Counted from the stretch's first letter, positions 17,706 to 27,378 are shown. The stretch is DNA of 42,746 bases from DASSFZ01 sp036514635 (GCA_036514635.1 DATBWU010000226.1:1-42746), one strand, 5' to 3'. Made by a program: numbers and translations. The notes: generated by a model from the letters alone, not told the origin.

Positions 17706-19244
17706 ATGATCATAGGCAACGTCACTTCCACGCCGAGCGAACTGAAGACCGGCCAACCGATTCGCAGAGACAATACGGGGCTCTGGTTGGCGCTGCTGCT
17801 GCTGATCTGTTACAGCTACTTCTTCCCGCGTTGGGCCGATTGGGGCGTCAACTCCAAAATGGATCTGACCCTGGCGATCGTGGATGAGGGCACATTCGCC
17901 ATCGACCATTACTACCAGAACACCGGCGACTATGCCGTTTACAAGGGGCACTACTACAGCGACAAAGCGCCGGGCGCTTCGTTCCTGGCCGTGCCGGTGT
18001 ATGCGGCGTTCAAGGCCGTCGTCGGCACATCACTGCTCGATCCACTGATTGACGGCCTGGCCCGCAACCCGGCCATGCTCGATACGCTGCGCCAGGAAGG
18101 GACGGGCCTTCTGACAGACAAGGTCTACTTTGCGATGGCCCTCTATGGCGTGACCTTCTTCGTCATGGCGCTGCCGTCGGCTGTGTTGGGCTACATCCTG
18201 TATCAGTTCCTGGGCTACTTCATTCAGAACCGCCGCGCGCGAGCACTCATCATTATCCTGTATGGGCTGGGCACCATCGCTTTTCCATACTCGCAGACGC
18301 TCAATGGCCGGCAGGTATCCGCCTGTCTGACGATGGCCGCCTTCTACATGCTCTTTCGCATGAAGCGCGGCGAACTCTCCCAGCGTTATCTGTGGCTGGT
18401 CGGGCTGCTCATGGGCTATGTCGTGATCACAGATTATCCCAGCGTCCTTATCCTCCTGGCGCTTTTCGCGTATGCGGTCAGCTTTCTCCGCAGCCCGCGC
18501 CGAGTCTTGCCCCTGATTCTGGCCGGAATACCGCCGGTCGTCTTGCTGGCCGCGTACAACCTGTCTATCTTCGAGACACCGCTGCCCGTGGGCTATAAGT
18601 ATTCCGCGCTGTATCAAGACCTGCACTCGCAGGGCCTGATCAGCATCACTTACCCCAGACTGGAAACGATGTACGGCTTGACGTTTAGCCCGTTCCGGGG
18701 ACTATTCTTCATCTCGCCGGCTCTGCTGCTCGCCGTTCCGGGGTTCGTCTATTGGTTCCGTCAGAGACGCTGGCGAGCGGAGTGGTGGGTCTGCTTCGGG
18801 TCTGTCATCAGCAGCTTCCTGTTCTATGCGTCGTCGGTCATGTGGTGGGGCGGGTTCGCGGTTGGGCCGGCCTATCTCGCCGCGATGATTCCTTACCTGG
18901 TCATTCCGCTGGCCTTCTTCGCCGATCGACACGGCCAGTCGAAGAAGATGTGGCTTGTGCTGATCGGATTGATGGCTGCCTCGGTTGTCCTCGTGTGGGC
19001 GCAGACGATCGCCGGGCAAAGCTTTCCCGATCTCACACCCGATCCGCTCTTCAGCCTCTCGATACCGGCTCTGATGGCCGGCGATATCGCTCGCAATCTG
19101 GGTATGCTGTTGAAGCTGCGCGGGCCGCTAAGCCTCGTTCCGCTAACCGTGATGGCCCTCGCCGTGCTGCTGATCATTCTCAGAACCAACCGCGCGACCG
19201 GCATCCAGCGCCATCGGCTGGCCACTGAGGCCGCACATGACTAG
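17706..19244 (+). CDS. GT-C-like polytopic membrane protein
   Basis: 512 residues with about ten to twelve hydrophobic spans. The first outer loop reads VDEGTFAIDHYYQNTGDYA, then GHYYSDKAPGASFLAVPVYA. The acidic loop followed by DKAPG is common in GT39-like (PMT_2) transferases and relatives. It starts 4 nt after the previous stop and its end overlaps the next start by 8 bp, so three such membrane proteins are made together. A role in glycosylating an outward-facing acceptor from polyprenyl-phosphate sugar is inferred. No assigned family member can be named with confidence. Confidence 0.62.
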   Translation: MIIGNVTSTPSELKTGQPIRRDNTGLWLALLLLICYSYFFPRWADWGVNSKMDLTLAIVDEGTFAIDHYYQNTGDYAVYKGHYYSDKAPGASFLAVPVYAAFKAVVGTSLLDPLIDGLARNPAMLDTLRQEGTGLLTDKVYFAMALYGVTFFVMALPSAVLGYILYQFLGYFIQNRRARALIIILYGLGTIAFPYSQTLNGRQVSACLTMAAFYMLFRMKRGELSQRYLWLVGLLMGYVVITDYPSVLILLALFAYAVSFLRSPRRVLPLILAGIPPVVLLAAYNLSIFETPLPVGYKYSALYQDLHSQGLISITYPRLETMYGLTFSPFRGLFFISPALLLAVPGFVYWFRQRRWRAEWWVCFGSVISSFLFYASSVMWWGGFAVGPAYLAAMIPYLVIPLAFFADRHGQSKKMWLVLIGLMAASVVLVWAQTIAGQSFPDLTPDPLFSLSIPALMAGDIARNLGMLLKLRGPLSLVPLTVMALAVLLIILRTNRATGIQRHRLATEAAHD

Positions 19245-20772
19245 CACAGGTCATTTAATCGAACGCCAGGGCCGGTCGCCGCGCCTGACCGGCGATACGG
19301 GTCTCGCTCTAGCCCTGTTCGTGATCGGCGTCGTGAGCCGAATCCCCTTTCACAGCCAACTCCTGTATCACTGGGATTCGGTCAACTTTGCTCTGGGAAT
19401 GGAACGCTTCGACGTGCGACTCCACCAGCCCCATCCACCCGGCTACCTGCTGTACGTGCTGCTGGGTCAACTGGTCAACGCGCTCACAGGCGATGCCAAT
19501 ACCAGCCTGGTCTGGATCAGCATCGTCTTCGGCGGGCTGACGGTCTCGGGCGTGTACCTACTGGGGCGACGTCTGTTCGGTCGCAGCGAGGCCTTGATCG
19601 GCGCGCTATTCGCGCTGACGATGCCCGCTTTCTGGTTTTACGGCGAAGTCGCCCTGACGTATATCATCGAAGCCTTCTTCGTCACGGCCATCGCTATCGC
19701 GTGCCTGGATGCTATGCGCGGCAGCCCGCGCGCGGCCTTCGCTTCGGCGATCCTGCTGGGGCTGGCCGGCGGCATCCGGCAGACCACGCTGGTCTTGATG
19801 CTGCCGGTGTGGCTGTTCTCGCTCAGGCGCATCGACTGGCGGCGGCGCTGTGTTGCACTCGGCCTGCTGGCGCTGACGTGTGCAGGCTGGTTCGCGCCCA
19901 CGGTGATCCTGTCTGGCGGACTGGCAGACTATCTTGAGGCGTCACGCGCGATCGGCGGAGGCGTTCTGGCCAGCCTGGAACTATTCAAAGGCGGCACATC
20001 CTTTCTCGATCCATTTGCGCGGCTCGGCATGTACTCCATCTACGGTCTCATGCTGGGGCTGGTCGCCATCGGCTACGGATTGATCAAGGTTGCCACACAG
20101 GCCAGAGCTACTTTGCGGCGCTGGCTGCCCGACACCCGATTCCAGGTTCTGGCGCTGTGGCTCATCCCGAATCTGATCCTGTACGCGCCGCTGGTGCGCG
20201 CGCCCGGCCACACCTTTTCGTTCATGCCCGCGCTTGTGATCCTCGCGGCGGCCGCGCTGGTCATGCTCGGCCGAAACCTGGCCCATCGATTCGCCCGGCC
20301 CGCTTCGCGCATCACCACGGCGCTAACCGGGGCGGTGCTGATCACCAATATCGTCTTTTTCCTGGCCGCGCCACCGTACTTGTTTGGCATTCAGCGCGTC
20401 ATCACGACGACGCCAAGCTGGTCGACGATCCAGTATCGCGACCGGTACATTGCCGAACGGGTCGCTTACATCACTCAGCATTTCGATCCGGCCACGACAT
20501 TGATTCTCACGGCCGGGCCGGACTACCGACATCCCGATTACTATCTGCGCGAGTACCCCACGCTGAACCAGCAGGGCGACTCGCTGACGAGCGATGCGCC
20601 GGCCGGCGCTCAGACACTCGTCTTCTTCAGCCACGGCTTGACCAGTCGGCAAAACGGCATTCAACAAGCCGTTCTGCCCGGCGGCGATGCGCTGCTGTAC
20701 CTGCGCCTGCCCGCGCATAGTCAGATCGTCGTTGAAGGCTCTGAAGTGTCTGTGCAGCCGCAGGCGCAATAG
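19237..20772 (+). CDS. GT39-like (PMT_2/DUF2723-like) membrane glycosyltransferase
   Basis: 511 residues. After one membrane helix the first outer loop has LLYHWDSVNFALGMERFDV, then LHQPHPPGYLLYVLLG. The aspartate and the HPPGY motif are typical of PMT_2/GT39 and DUF2723 proteins. About eleven membrane spans follow, then a soluble C-terminal part of about 100 residues. Such enzymes use polyprenyl-phosphate-linked sugars outside the membrane, which fits the GtrB-like gene directly downstream. The start overlaps the previous gene by 8 bp. Acceptor unknown. Confidence 0.7.
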   Translation: MTSTGHLIERQGRSPRLTGDTGLALALFVIGVVSRIPFHSQLLYHWDSVNFALGMERFDVRLHQPHPPGYLLYVLLGQLVNALTGDANTSLVWISIVFGGLTVSGVYLLGRRLFGRSEALIGALFALTMPAFWFYGEVALTYIIEAFFVTAIAIACLDAMRGSPRAAFASAILLGLAGGIRQTTLVLMLPVWLFSLRRIDWRRRCVALGLLALTCAGWFAPTVILSGGLADYLEASRAIGGGVLASLELFKGGTSFLDPFARLGMYSIYGLMLGLVAIGYGLIKVATQARATLRRWLPDTRFQVLALWLIPNLILYAPLVRAPGHTFSFMPALVILAAAALVMLGRNLAHRFARPASRITTALTGAVLITNIVFFLAAPPYLFGIQRVITTTPSWSTIQYRDRYIAERVAYITQHFDPATTLILTAGPDYRHPDYYLREYPTLNQQGDSLTSDAPAGAQTLVFFSHGLTSRQNGIQQAVLPGGDALLYLRLPAHSQIVVEGSEVSVQPQAQ

Positions 20773-20822
20773 GCGCGCACCGTCTTAGCCCGTGTGCGCC
20801 GAACTGGCGAAGGAGGCACATC

Positions 20823-21821
20823 ATGCTTGAGCACGTGGAGAAACTCGATCTTGAGGCAATGCTAACGCCTGACGCGGAGCGCCCCGGCCGCTTGACCATT
20901 TCGGCCGTCGTGCCCGTCTACAACAGCGAAGGCACGCTGGCCGAGCTGGTGCGCCGGCTACAGGCTGTGCTCGCATCCCTGTGCGACACATTCGAGATCA
21001 TCTTGGTCAACGACGGTAGCCGCGACCGCAGTTGGCCGACAGTGCGCGCGCTGGTCGAGGCGTATCCCGGTGTGCGCGGCATCGACCTGATGCGCAACTA
21101 TGGGCAGCACAACGCTTTGCTGGCCGGCATCCGGGCGGCGCGGTACGAGGTCATCGTCACGCTGGACGACGATCTGCAAAATCCGCCGGAGGAAATACCG
21201 GCGTTGATCGCGAAAGTCGTGGAGGGATACGATGTCGTGTATGGCGCGCCCGCTCACGAGCGGCACGGCGTGTGGCGCGATCTGGCTTCGCGCTTAACCA
21301 AGCTCGCGCTACAGACGAGCATGGGAGTTGAAACGGCTCGCAAGGTCAGCGCCTTCCGCGTCTTTCGGACGCAATTGCGCAACGCCTTCGCCGCTTACCG
21401 CAGCCCGTTCCTATCCATCGATGTCCTGCTGACGTGGGGCACCAACCGCTTCACGGCGGTCGCGGCGCGGCACGAGCCGCGCACCGTGGGCACGTCCAAC
21501 TACACCTTGCGCAAATTGATCACACACGCGCTCAACATGATCACCGGCTTCAGCACCTTCCCGCTGCAGCTCGCCAGCATGATCGGCTTCGGGTTCACGC
21601 TGTTCGGCCTGGCCGTCCTGGCGTATGTCCTCGGCCGTGTCCTGCTTGAAGGCAGCAGCGTGCCGGGCTTTCCCTTCCTGGCATCGGTGATCGCCATCTT
21701 CTCAGGGGCGCAACTGTTCGCTCTCGGCATCATCGGTGAGTATCTGGCCCGGATGCACTTCCGCACAATGGAGAAGCCGACTTACACGATCCGGGAACAG
21801 CTCAGTAACGAGCGTGAGTGA
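20823..21821 (+). CDS. Polyprenyl-phosphate glycosyltransferase (GtrB/ArnC-like GT2)
   Basis: 332 residues behind a very good ribosome site, AAGGAGG at 20810-20816. The GT2 domain has VVPVYNSEGTLAELV, VNDGSRDRSW, NYGQHNALLAGI and the metal-binding DDDLQNPPEEIP near residue 114. Two membrane helices (about 240-262 and 275-297) follow, then a short tail with GEYLARMHFRTMEKPTYTIR. This order is that of ArnC/GtrB/DPM1-type enzymes, which move a sugar from a nucleotide to undecaprenyl phosphate on the inner face. The product would feed the GT-C proteins encoded just upstream. The sugar could be glucose, L-Ara4N-like or Fuc4N-like. Confidence 0.88.
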   Translation: MLEHVEKLDLEAMLTPDAERPGRLTISAVVPVYNSEGTLAELVRRLQAVLASLCDTFEIILVNDGSRDRSWPTVRALVEAYPGVRGIDLMRNYGQHNALLAGIRAARYEVIVTLDDDLQNPPEEIPALIAKVVEGYDVVYGAPAHERHGVWRDLASRLTKLALQTSMGVETARKVSAFRVFRTQLRNAFAAYRSPFLSIDVLLTWGTNRFTAVAARHEPRTVGTSNYTLRKLITHALNMITGFSTFPLQLASMIGFGFTLFGLAVLAYVLGRVLLEGSSVPGFPFLASVIAIFSGAQLFALGIIGEYLARMHFRTMEKPTYTIREQLSNERE

Positions 21822-21827
21822 GATTGC

Positions 21828-22598
21828 ATGACCCGCGCCGATCATACGCCTTGCGAGCTGCTTGAGTGGGACACGGATTTCTTCGGCTTTCGTGTGGCTC
21901 GCGTTCGCGGAGAGACACTGACGCCGGAGCGGGCTCGCCCGATCGATGCCTGGTGCCGGCAGGCCGGTGTGCGCTGCCTGTATTTTCTGAGCCGCGCCGA
22001 CGACCCTGACACGACCCGCCTCGCCGAAGACCATCACTTTCGCCTCGTCGATATGCGCGTTACGTTCGCGCGCAGTGTCGCAAACGGGAGCCAGTTGCCC
22101 GGAGACCGGCCGGATAACCACGCCCTAGTGCGCCCGGCGCAGCCGAATGACCTTCGTGTTCTGCAAGACATCGCGCGACACAGCTATCGGGATACCCGAT
22201 TCTACTTCGACAGCAACTTCCCCCCCCATCTGAGCGACTCGCTGTATCAAACCTGGATTCGGCGCAGTTGTGAGGGTTACGCCGACAGCGTGCTGGTTGC
22301 CGAGCTGGGTGGAGAGCCGGCAGGTTACATCTCCTGCCATCTGGACAAACCATCGCCTGCCGGAAGAATCGGCCTGGTCGGAGTTAGCCAGCAGGCGCAG
22401 GGTCAAGGCCTTGGTCAGAAGCTCGTCCTCAGCGCCGTCGAGTGGTTCCAGGCTCAGCAAGTGCAAGCCGTATCCGTCGCCACCCAGGCGCGAAACAGCG
22501 CCGCCCAACGCCTGTACCAGCGCTGCGGCTTTCTGGTTCAAAGCGTGCAGCTCTGGTACCACAAATGGTATCGGCCTGAGGAGCCAGCCCATGTCTAG
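21828..22598 (+). CDS. wecD: GNAT acetyltransferase, WecD/RffC-like (dTDP-Fuc4N N-acetyltransferase)
   Basis: 256 residues. The opening LEWDTDFFGFRVARV is close to the WecD/RffC N-terminus. A central spacer follows, then the GNAT core AGYISCHLDKPS, GRIGLVGVSQQAQGQGLGQK (acetyl-CoA loop) and NSAAQRLYQRCGF. WecD acetylates dTDP-4-amino-4,6-dideoxygalactose to dTDP-Fuc4NAc. The next gene encodes the matching WecE transaminase, with an 8-bp overlap, which strongly supports the assignment. A run of eight C near 22220 keeps the frame, so I see no frameshift. A related amino-sugar acyltransferase remains possible. Confidence 0.82.
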   Translation: MTRADHTPCELLEWDTDFFGFRVARVRGETLTPERARPIDAWCRQAGVRCLYFLSRADDPDTTRLAEDHHFRLVDMRVTFARSVANGSQLPGDRPDNHALVRPAQPNDLRVLQDIARHSYRDTRFYFDSNFPPHLSDSLYQTWIRRSCEGYADSVLVAELGGEPAGYISCHLDKPSPAGRIGLVGVSQQAQGQGLGQKLVLSAVEWFQAQQVQAVSVATQARNSAAQRLYQRCGFLVQSVQLWYHKWYRPEEPAHV

Positions 22599-23730
22599 CT
22601 ACCGCATCCCTTTTAACCGCCCCTCGTTCGTGGGCAACGAGCACGCCTACATGTCTCAGGCTATCGCCAGCGGCCATCTGTCGGGGGATGGCCCGTTCAC
22701 CAAGGAATGCCATGCCTTCTTTGAGCAAGAGCTAGGAGTTGCCAAGGCGCTGCTGACCACGTCCTGCACACACGCGCTGGAAATGGCGGCCCTGCTGCTG
22801 GACATCGAACCGGGCGACGAGGTCATCGTGCCGGCCTTCACCTTCGTGTCCACCGTCAACGCCTTCGTGCTGCGCGGAGCCAGACCGGTATTTATCGATA
22901 TCCGCCCGGACACGTTGAACTTGGACGAGGCTCAACTGGAAAGGTTGATCACACCGCGCACAAAAGCGATCACAGTGGTGCATTACGCGGGTGTAGGCTG
23001 CGCCATGAGTGCCATCCTGGAGACGGCCCGCCGCCACAACCTGCCAGTGGTCGAGGACAACGCGCACGGCTTGTTCGGGAAGTATCGCGGCCAGTACCTG
23101 GGCACGCTGGGGAGCCTGGCCACCCAGAGTTTCCACGAGACGAAGAACTTGACCTGCGGCGAAGGCGGCGCGCTGTTGATTAACGACGCGCAGTACATCG
23201 AGCGGGCTGAGATTCTCCGGGAGAAGGGCACAAACCGCAGTCGCTTCTTCCGGGGCCAAGTCGACAAATACACCTGGGTCGATGTCGGCTCGAGCTATCT
23301 GCCTTCCGAGCTATTGGCCGCTGTCCTGTGCGCCCAACTCGAAGCCTGGCAGGAAATCCAGTCCAGGCGGCAGCGCATCTGGGAAATGTACGAAGCCGGG
23401 CTGAAAGACTGGGCCGGCGCCAACGGCGTGCGCCTGCCGGTGATTCCGGCAGAGTGCGAGCAGGCCTATCACATGTTCTACCTGATTCTGCCCTCGCTGG
23501 AAGCGCGCACGGAATTGATCGAGCACCTCCGATGCAAGGGAATCCTGAGCGTGTTTCACTACTTGCCGCTGCACCTGTCGCCGATGGGCCAGCACTATGG
23601 CTACGCCGCCGGCGACTGCCCGGTGACAGAATGGGTTAGTGACCGGCTGCTGCGTCTGCCGTTTTACAACCAGTTGAGTCCAGACGAGCAGACCGAAATC
23701 ATCGGATTGACACACGAGTTGAGTTTCTAG
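22591..23730 (+). CDS. wecE: dTDP-4-amino-4,6-dideoxygalactose transaminase (WecE/RffA)
   Basis: 379 residues from the ATG at 22591, preceded by GAGGAG. A longer frame upstream lies inside wecD. The protein follows E. coli WecE closely, as far as I remember it: IPFNRPSFVGNE at the start, SCTHALEMAALLLDI, the PLP lysine in FHETKNLTCGEGG (Lys185), REKGTNRSRFFRGQVDKYTW and VFHYLPLHLSP. It puts an amino group on dTDP-4-keto-6-deoxyglucose using PLP and glutamate. With wecD it yields dTDP-Fuc4NAc, a sugar of enterobacterial common antigen. The dTDP-glucose enzymes RmlA and RmlB are not in this window, so they must be encoded elsewhere. Confidence 0.95.
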   Translation: MSSYRIPFNRPSFVGNEHAYMSQAIASGHLSGDGPFTKECHAFFEQELGVAKALLTTSCTHALEMAALLLDIEPGDEVIVPAFTFVSTVNAFVLRGARPVFIDIRPDTLNLDEAQLERLITPRTKAITVVHYAGVGCAMSAILETARRHNLPVVEDNAHGLFGKYRGQYLGTLGSLATQSFHETKNLTCGEGGALLINDAQYIERAEILREKGTNRSRFFRGQVDKYTWVDVGSSYLPSELLAAVLCAQLEAWQEIQSRRQRIWEMYEAGLKDWAGANGVRLPVIPAECEQAYHMFYLILPSLEARTELIEHLRCKGILSVFHYLPLHLSPMGQHYGYAAGDCPVTEWVSDRLLRLPFYNQLSPDEQTEIIGLTHELSF

Positions 23731-23732
23731 AT

Positions 23733-25316
23733 ATGATTCGGTTAATCGGCAATCAGAAGGTTTATCTTTTCCTGCTCGTCGCTTGTCTTCTCTACTTGGG
23801 GTTGGGCGGCGTGCCGGTAACGTCTGCCCAAGGGCGAGGCACGGGCGTCCAATGGGATGCGCCGATGCATATCCCTTCCCCCGAAGAGACTTGGTCGTGG
23901 TTCCCCGATTTAACGGTAGATAGTCAGGGCCGCGTGCATGTGATCTGGAGCGAAACCAACCCCGAGGTGATGGGCACCAAAGATTCCTATCTTGCCGAGC
24001 GAGTGTTCTACTCTATGTGGGATGGGAACCAGTGGTCAGCCTACAACGACATTGTGCCGCCTCAAGCGGATATTATCCGAAACGCCATCGCCATCGACAA
24101 CTCTGACACGCTCCACATGCTGTTTGATTATCGCTCGAGGTCGGGTGGGTTTGGGCTGTTCTATCAAAAGGCCCCGGTTGACGACGCGTGGTCAGCTGCA
24201 TCCTGGTCATCCCCTTGGCTGGTCAACAGTCGCGGCTTCACCTATATGAGCGATATTGCCGTCTTTGAAGACGAGATTCATATCGTCTACGATGACGCTC
24301 ATGTCGCCAGCGGCGACACGCCGGAGACAGTGCAAGACGAGTGTCCCGTGTGCGCCGACGTGTTCTATCGCTACTCGGCCGATCAGGGCCAAACATGGTC
24401 CACACCCATCGATCTGTTCCCGACGACGACCGGCTCCAGTCGCGCCCAGATGGAAGTGGACAGCCGGGGAACGATTCACATTGCCTGGGATGAGGGCTGG
24501 GATCGTCTTACTGGTCAGGGCGAACCCCTATATGGCGTGTATGTACACTCGGCTGACGGCGGCATCACTTGGTCGCCCCCATTCACTGTAACGTATCCGG
24601 TAACAACGAACGCTCAAATGACGGTGGGCAGTGATGGCCAGGGTGGAGTGATGTTGATGTGGCGGACGACTTCACAAGAGTATCCCGGCATTTACTACCT
24701 GTGGTCGGCTGATCAAGGGCAAACCTGGTCTGCGCCTCAAACACTCCCCCGCATCACCGCACAGTCATGGACGAATCAGTTCGATGTGTACGATATGGCT
24801 ACCGACAGCGCCGGACACATTCACGCGCTGGTCACCGGCTTTGTGGCCGGGCGCGAGCGCGCGGTGCCGGGGCTGTATCACTACGAGTGGGACGGCGAAC
24901 GCTGGTCCTCCCCGACGCCGGTATATGAAGATGGGGCCGGCGTCTGGTATCCACATTATCCGCACCTGGTCATCGCTCAGGGCAACCAACTTCATGCGAC
25001 CTGGTTCACACGGAAGGGCATTTGGAAGGCAGAAGTTGAAGCCCCACATCGGATTTGGTACGCTCACGGGCAATCGCAAGCGCCCACGATAATCACAACA
25101 CCTCGCCCCAAGCCAACAATACCTGCACCTACGCCAACGCCTGTCACCGCGATACAAGCCACGCTTGCACCAACGCTCAGCCCCGAACAGGTAGCTGCAG
25201 CTCCTATGTCTCAGCCTAACCTTGATGAGGACATGTTATTATTGTTGCTCCTGAGTAGTGGCCCGGTATTGGCAGTGCTCCTTATTATCTTAATTACTCG
25301 CCGCATCCGAACGTAA
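23733..25316 (+). CDS. Membrane-anchored BNR/Asp-box beta-propeller protein (sialidase-fold)
   Basis: 527 residues. There is a signal peptide (about 1-32, ending VTSAQG). The body holds three clear Asp-boxes (SADQGQTW near 213 and 323, SADGGITW near 272) and a repeated VDSQGRVHVIWSE-like unit, indicating a six- or seven-bladed propeller. A Pro/Thr-rich stalk (PAPTPTPVTAIQA region) leads to a C-terminal hydrophobic helix and RRIRT, so the domain is probably held outside the membrane. I cannot see the arginine triad or the catalytic Tyr/Glu that would prove a sialidase. A glycan-binding role fits equally well. It begins 2 nt after wecE and is probably co-expressed with it. Confidence 0.72.
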   Translation: MIRLIGNQKVYLFLLVACLLYLGLGGVPVTSAQGRGTGVQWDAPMHIPSPEETWSWFPDLTVDSQGRVHVIWSETNPEVMGTKDSYLAERVFYSMWDGNQWSAYNDIVPPQADIIRNAIAIDNSDTLHMLFDYRSRSGGFGLFYQKAPVDDAWSAASWSSPWLVNSRGFTYMSDIAVFEDEIHIVYDDAHVASGDTPETVQDECPVCADVFYRYSADQGQTWSTPIDLFPTTTGSSRAQMEVDSRGTIHIAWDEGWDRLTGQGEPLYGVYVHSADGGITWSPPFTVTYPVTTNAQMTVGSDGQGGVMLMWRTTSQEYPGIYYLWSADQGQTWSAPQTLPRITAQSWTNQFDVYDMATDSAGHIHALVTGFVAGRERAVPGLYHYEWDGERWSSPTPVYEDGAGVWYPHYPHLVIAQGNQLHATWFTRKGIWKAEVEAPHRIWYAHGQSQAPTIITTPRPKPTIPAPTPTPVTAIQATLAPTLSPEQVAAAPMSQPNLDEDMLLLLLLSSGPVLAVLLIILITRRIRT

Positions 25317-25545
25317 TTGGATCACACAACCCGCTTCTACAGATTCTGGCTGCGCCCGCATCGCGATCCAATACGAGCAAGCGGTTGGCATCGCCAACAC
25401 ATCACCCGAATTTCCCACATCGATACTGCCCAAAGTACTAGCGACTACCCCCATCCGGGGTGCTATCATAGCCTCGATTTGCACTCAGTAACATCACTTC
25501 GCAAGTCCTATCCTTTGGCATACTTCAATTCTGGGGGGATGTGGA

Positions 25546-27258
25546 ATGAGAAAACCGAATCCTCTGCACCCGTCTGCCAAGACGATAGGCATCCTGTTGA
25601 TCATTGGTCTGACGCTCGGCGTAACGTGCAGCCCGACCACATCAGTCACACGTGGCCAAACAGAAGAGTCAACCTACATCTATCTGCCCACCATCGCCCG
25701 GAACTCATTCTCAGGAGATGAATGGACACAGGAGGCACACGACGCTCAACGCACAGGCTACACGTCCGAAGAACCGAATGAACCGTGGACGCTCCTCTGG
25801 ACGTGGAACGGCCCTGACGCGAACGGCGGCAACACAGCGCACTTCTATGATGCGCCGAGGGAAGCGCGAACCGTCACTGGCGGCAGCTATGTGTACGTGC
25901 CGGCCGGCACGCATGGCCTGTACGCGCTCGCCAAGACCAACGGCCAGATCGGGTGGCATGTTGCCAACGTGACCTTCAACGCCACGCCCGCTTACGATCC
26001 AAGCGGCCAGCATGTTTTCGCCGGCGGCGCGAACGGGCTCCTCTACAAGATCAATGCTCAAACCGGCGCTGTCGTCCAGACCTTCACGGCTTCCGGCCCG
26101 CTGAACCGGGGGGTCTTGCTGGTCGGCTCGTATGCATACGTCGTGACGAATGACGGTGACCTGCACAAGGTCAACACGGCCACGATGTCCAGCGTTTGGA
26201 CCTACACCGCCAACTCCACGGCCAGCACCGGCCTGGCGTATTCGGCCAGCCGAGACACAATCGTACTTGGCACAGACGATCTGTACGTTCACGCGGTAAA
26301 CAACTCCGACGGCACACGCAAATGGCGCACGAAGCCCAGCCCTAACCCCGCCGGCTTCCCGAATGAGTATCGCTGGTACTGGCCCGTCGTCGCTGATGTG
26401 CACGGTGTCGTCTTTCTGCGGATGCGGCTGGACCACAATGCCGGATTGTGGGGCTACCCAAGTTCAGGGCATGTCTGGCCCAACACCAACGCCCAAGCAC
26501 GCACCTTTCTGCAAAACAATCCTCAATACAAGAACCTGTTCGCCCTGAATTTGGACAACGGGACGGAGAAGTTTATCCCCGCCGTGGGTTACGGTGGGAC
26601 GGAGGATTTGGTCGACGGCGAACCTTACCTGACGACCGGGCCGGTGCCCGTCGTGAAAGTGTTGCCGGACGGAAAGGAGGTGGCTTACATCATCTTCCGC
26701 AATGGTCAGTCGAATCCCCTCGACGGTCGTTGGGATTCCCACATGGGCGAGATGGTTTTAGATAACACCACCGTGCCCGGGCTGGTCGCCGGCGACCTGC
26801 GCTTTGTCAAGATGAGTCGGTACAACGGCTATGGCGGCAACTCCTACGTCTATATCACCGACACACAGAATGCTATCAGCATGGCTGGCGACACGCTGTT
26901 TCACGCGCATTGGGGGGCCAGCGAGAGCGTGAAGATTACCGACCGCTCCAACAGCCGGGGACTGACGTATAGCAATCCCATCCCAACACTCAATCACCCT
27001 GCTGTGATTCGACGGATCACTGCCTGCGGCACCAAGAACTCCGTTACCCATTGGACGACCTGCGGACTGAGTTTGTACAATGACGGCACGTATTGGGATG
27101 GGCCGGGGTGGTGGACGTATTGGAATGTCCTCGATCCGCCCACCGTCCCCTCTGGAGCCTACAGCGACGGAATGCGCCCGCGTTACACTTACGTGAGCGA
27201 CGGTCTGGTCATCGTGGAAGGCAATGGCGGCGAACTGATGGTGTTCCGCCATAGATGA
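25546..27258 (+). CDS. Secreted PQQ-like beta-propeller protein
   Basis: 570 residues. A signal sequence (about 1-28) ends at GVTC, a weak lipobox-like cysteine, so a lipoprotein is possible. Soon after comes YIYLPTIARN (45-53), a motif that recurs in other secreted proteins of this window. The body has PQQ/WD-like repeats: GLYALAKTNGQIGW, GLLYKINAQTGAVV, GDLHKVNTATMSSVW, DLYVHAVNNSDGTRKW and LFALNLDNGTEKF. The function is probably binding or scaffolding on the surface; no catalytic residues were recognised. It has its own 229-nt upstream region, where GCTATCAT (25462-25469) could be a -10 box, but no paired TCTAAC repeats were found there. Confidence 0.7.
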   Translation: MRKPNPLHPSAKTIGILLIIGLTLGVTCSPTTSVTRGQTEESTYIYLPTIARNSFSGDEWTQEAHDAQRTGYTSEEPNEPWTLLWTWNGPDANGGNTAHFYDAPREARTVTGGSYVYVPAGTHGLYALAKTNGQIGWHVANVTFNATPAYDPSGQHVFAGGANGLLYKINAQTGAVVQTFTASGPLNRGVLLVGSYAYVVTNDGDLHKVNTATMSSVWTYTANSTASTGLAYSASRDTIVLGTDDLYVHAVNNSDGTRKWRTKPSPNPAGFPNEYRWYWPVVADVHGVVFLRMRLDHNAGLWGYPSSGHVWPNTNAQARTFLQNNPQYKNLFALNLDNGTEKFIPAVGYGGTEDLVDGEPYLTTGPVPVVKVLPDGKEVAYIIFRNGQSNPLDGRWDSHMGEMVLDNTTVPGLVAGDLRFVKMSRYNGYGGNSYVYITDTQNAISMAGDTLFHAHWGASESVKITDRSNSRGLTYSNPIPTLNHPAVIRRITACGTKNSVTHWTTCGLSLYNDGTYWDGPGWWTYWNVLDPPTVPSGAYSDGMRPRYTYVSDGLVIVEGNGGELMVFRHR

Positions 27259-27378
27259 TACAACGTCTTAAACACTGACAAACACCCCCAAAACCATCAG
27301 CGATCCGACGCTCGGCATTGAACTGAGGGCCGCTTTCCGGTTGCCGGCTCACTCTACTTCCTCCATGTACCCGAATGT

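Noticed and set aside
23733..25316. Calling the BNR protein a sialidase
   Set aside because: Asp-boxes alone do not show activity and I could not identify the arginine triad or catalytic tyrosine.
25317..25371. Inverted TTGGATC/GATCCAA after the BNR gene as a terminator
   Set aside because: The arms are only 7 bp with a loop of about 40 nt and no T-tract.
25462..25469. A TCTAAC-type site before the PQQ-like gene, because GCTATCAT matches the -10-like consensus
   Set aside because: No TCTAAC-like repeats occur at the required upstream positions, so only the -10-like box remains.
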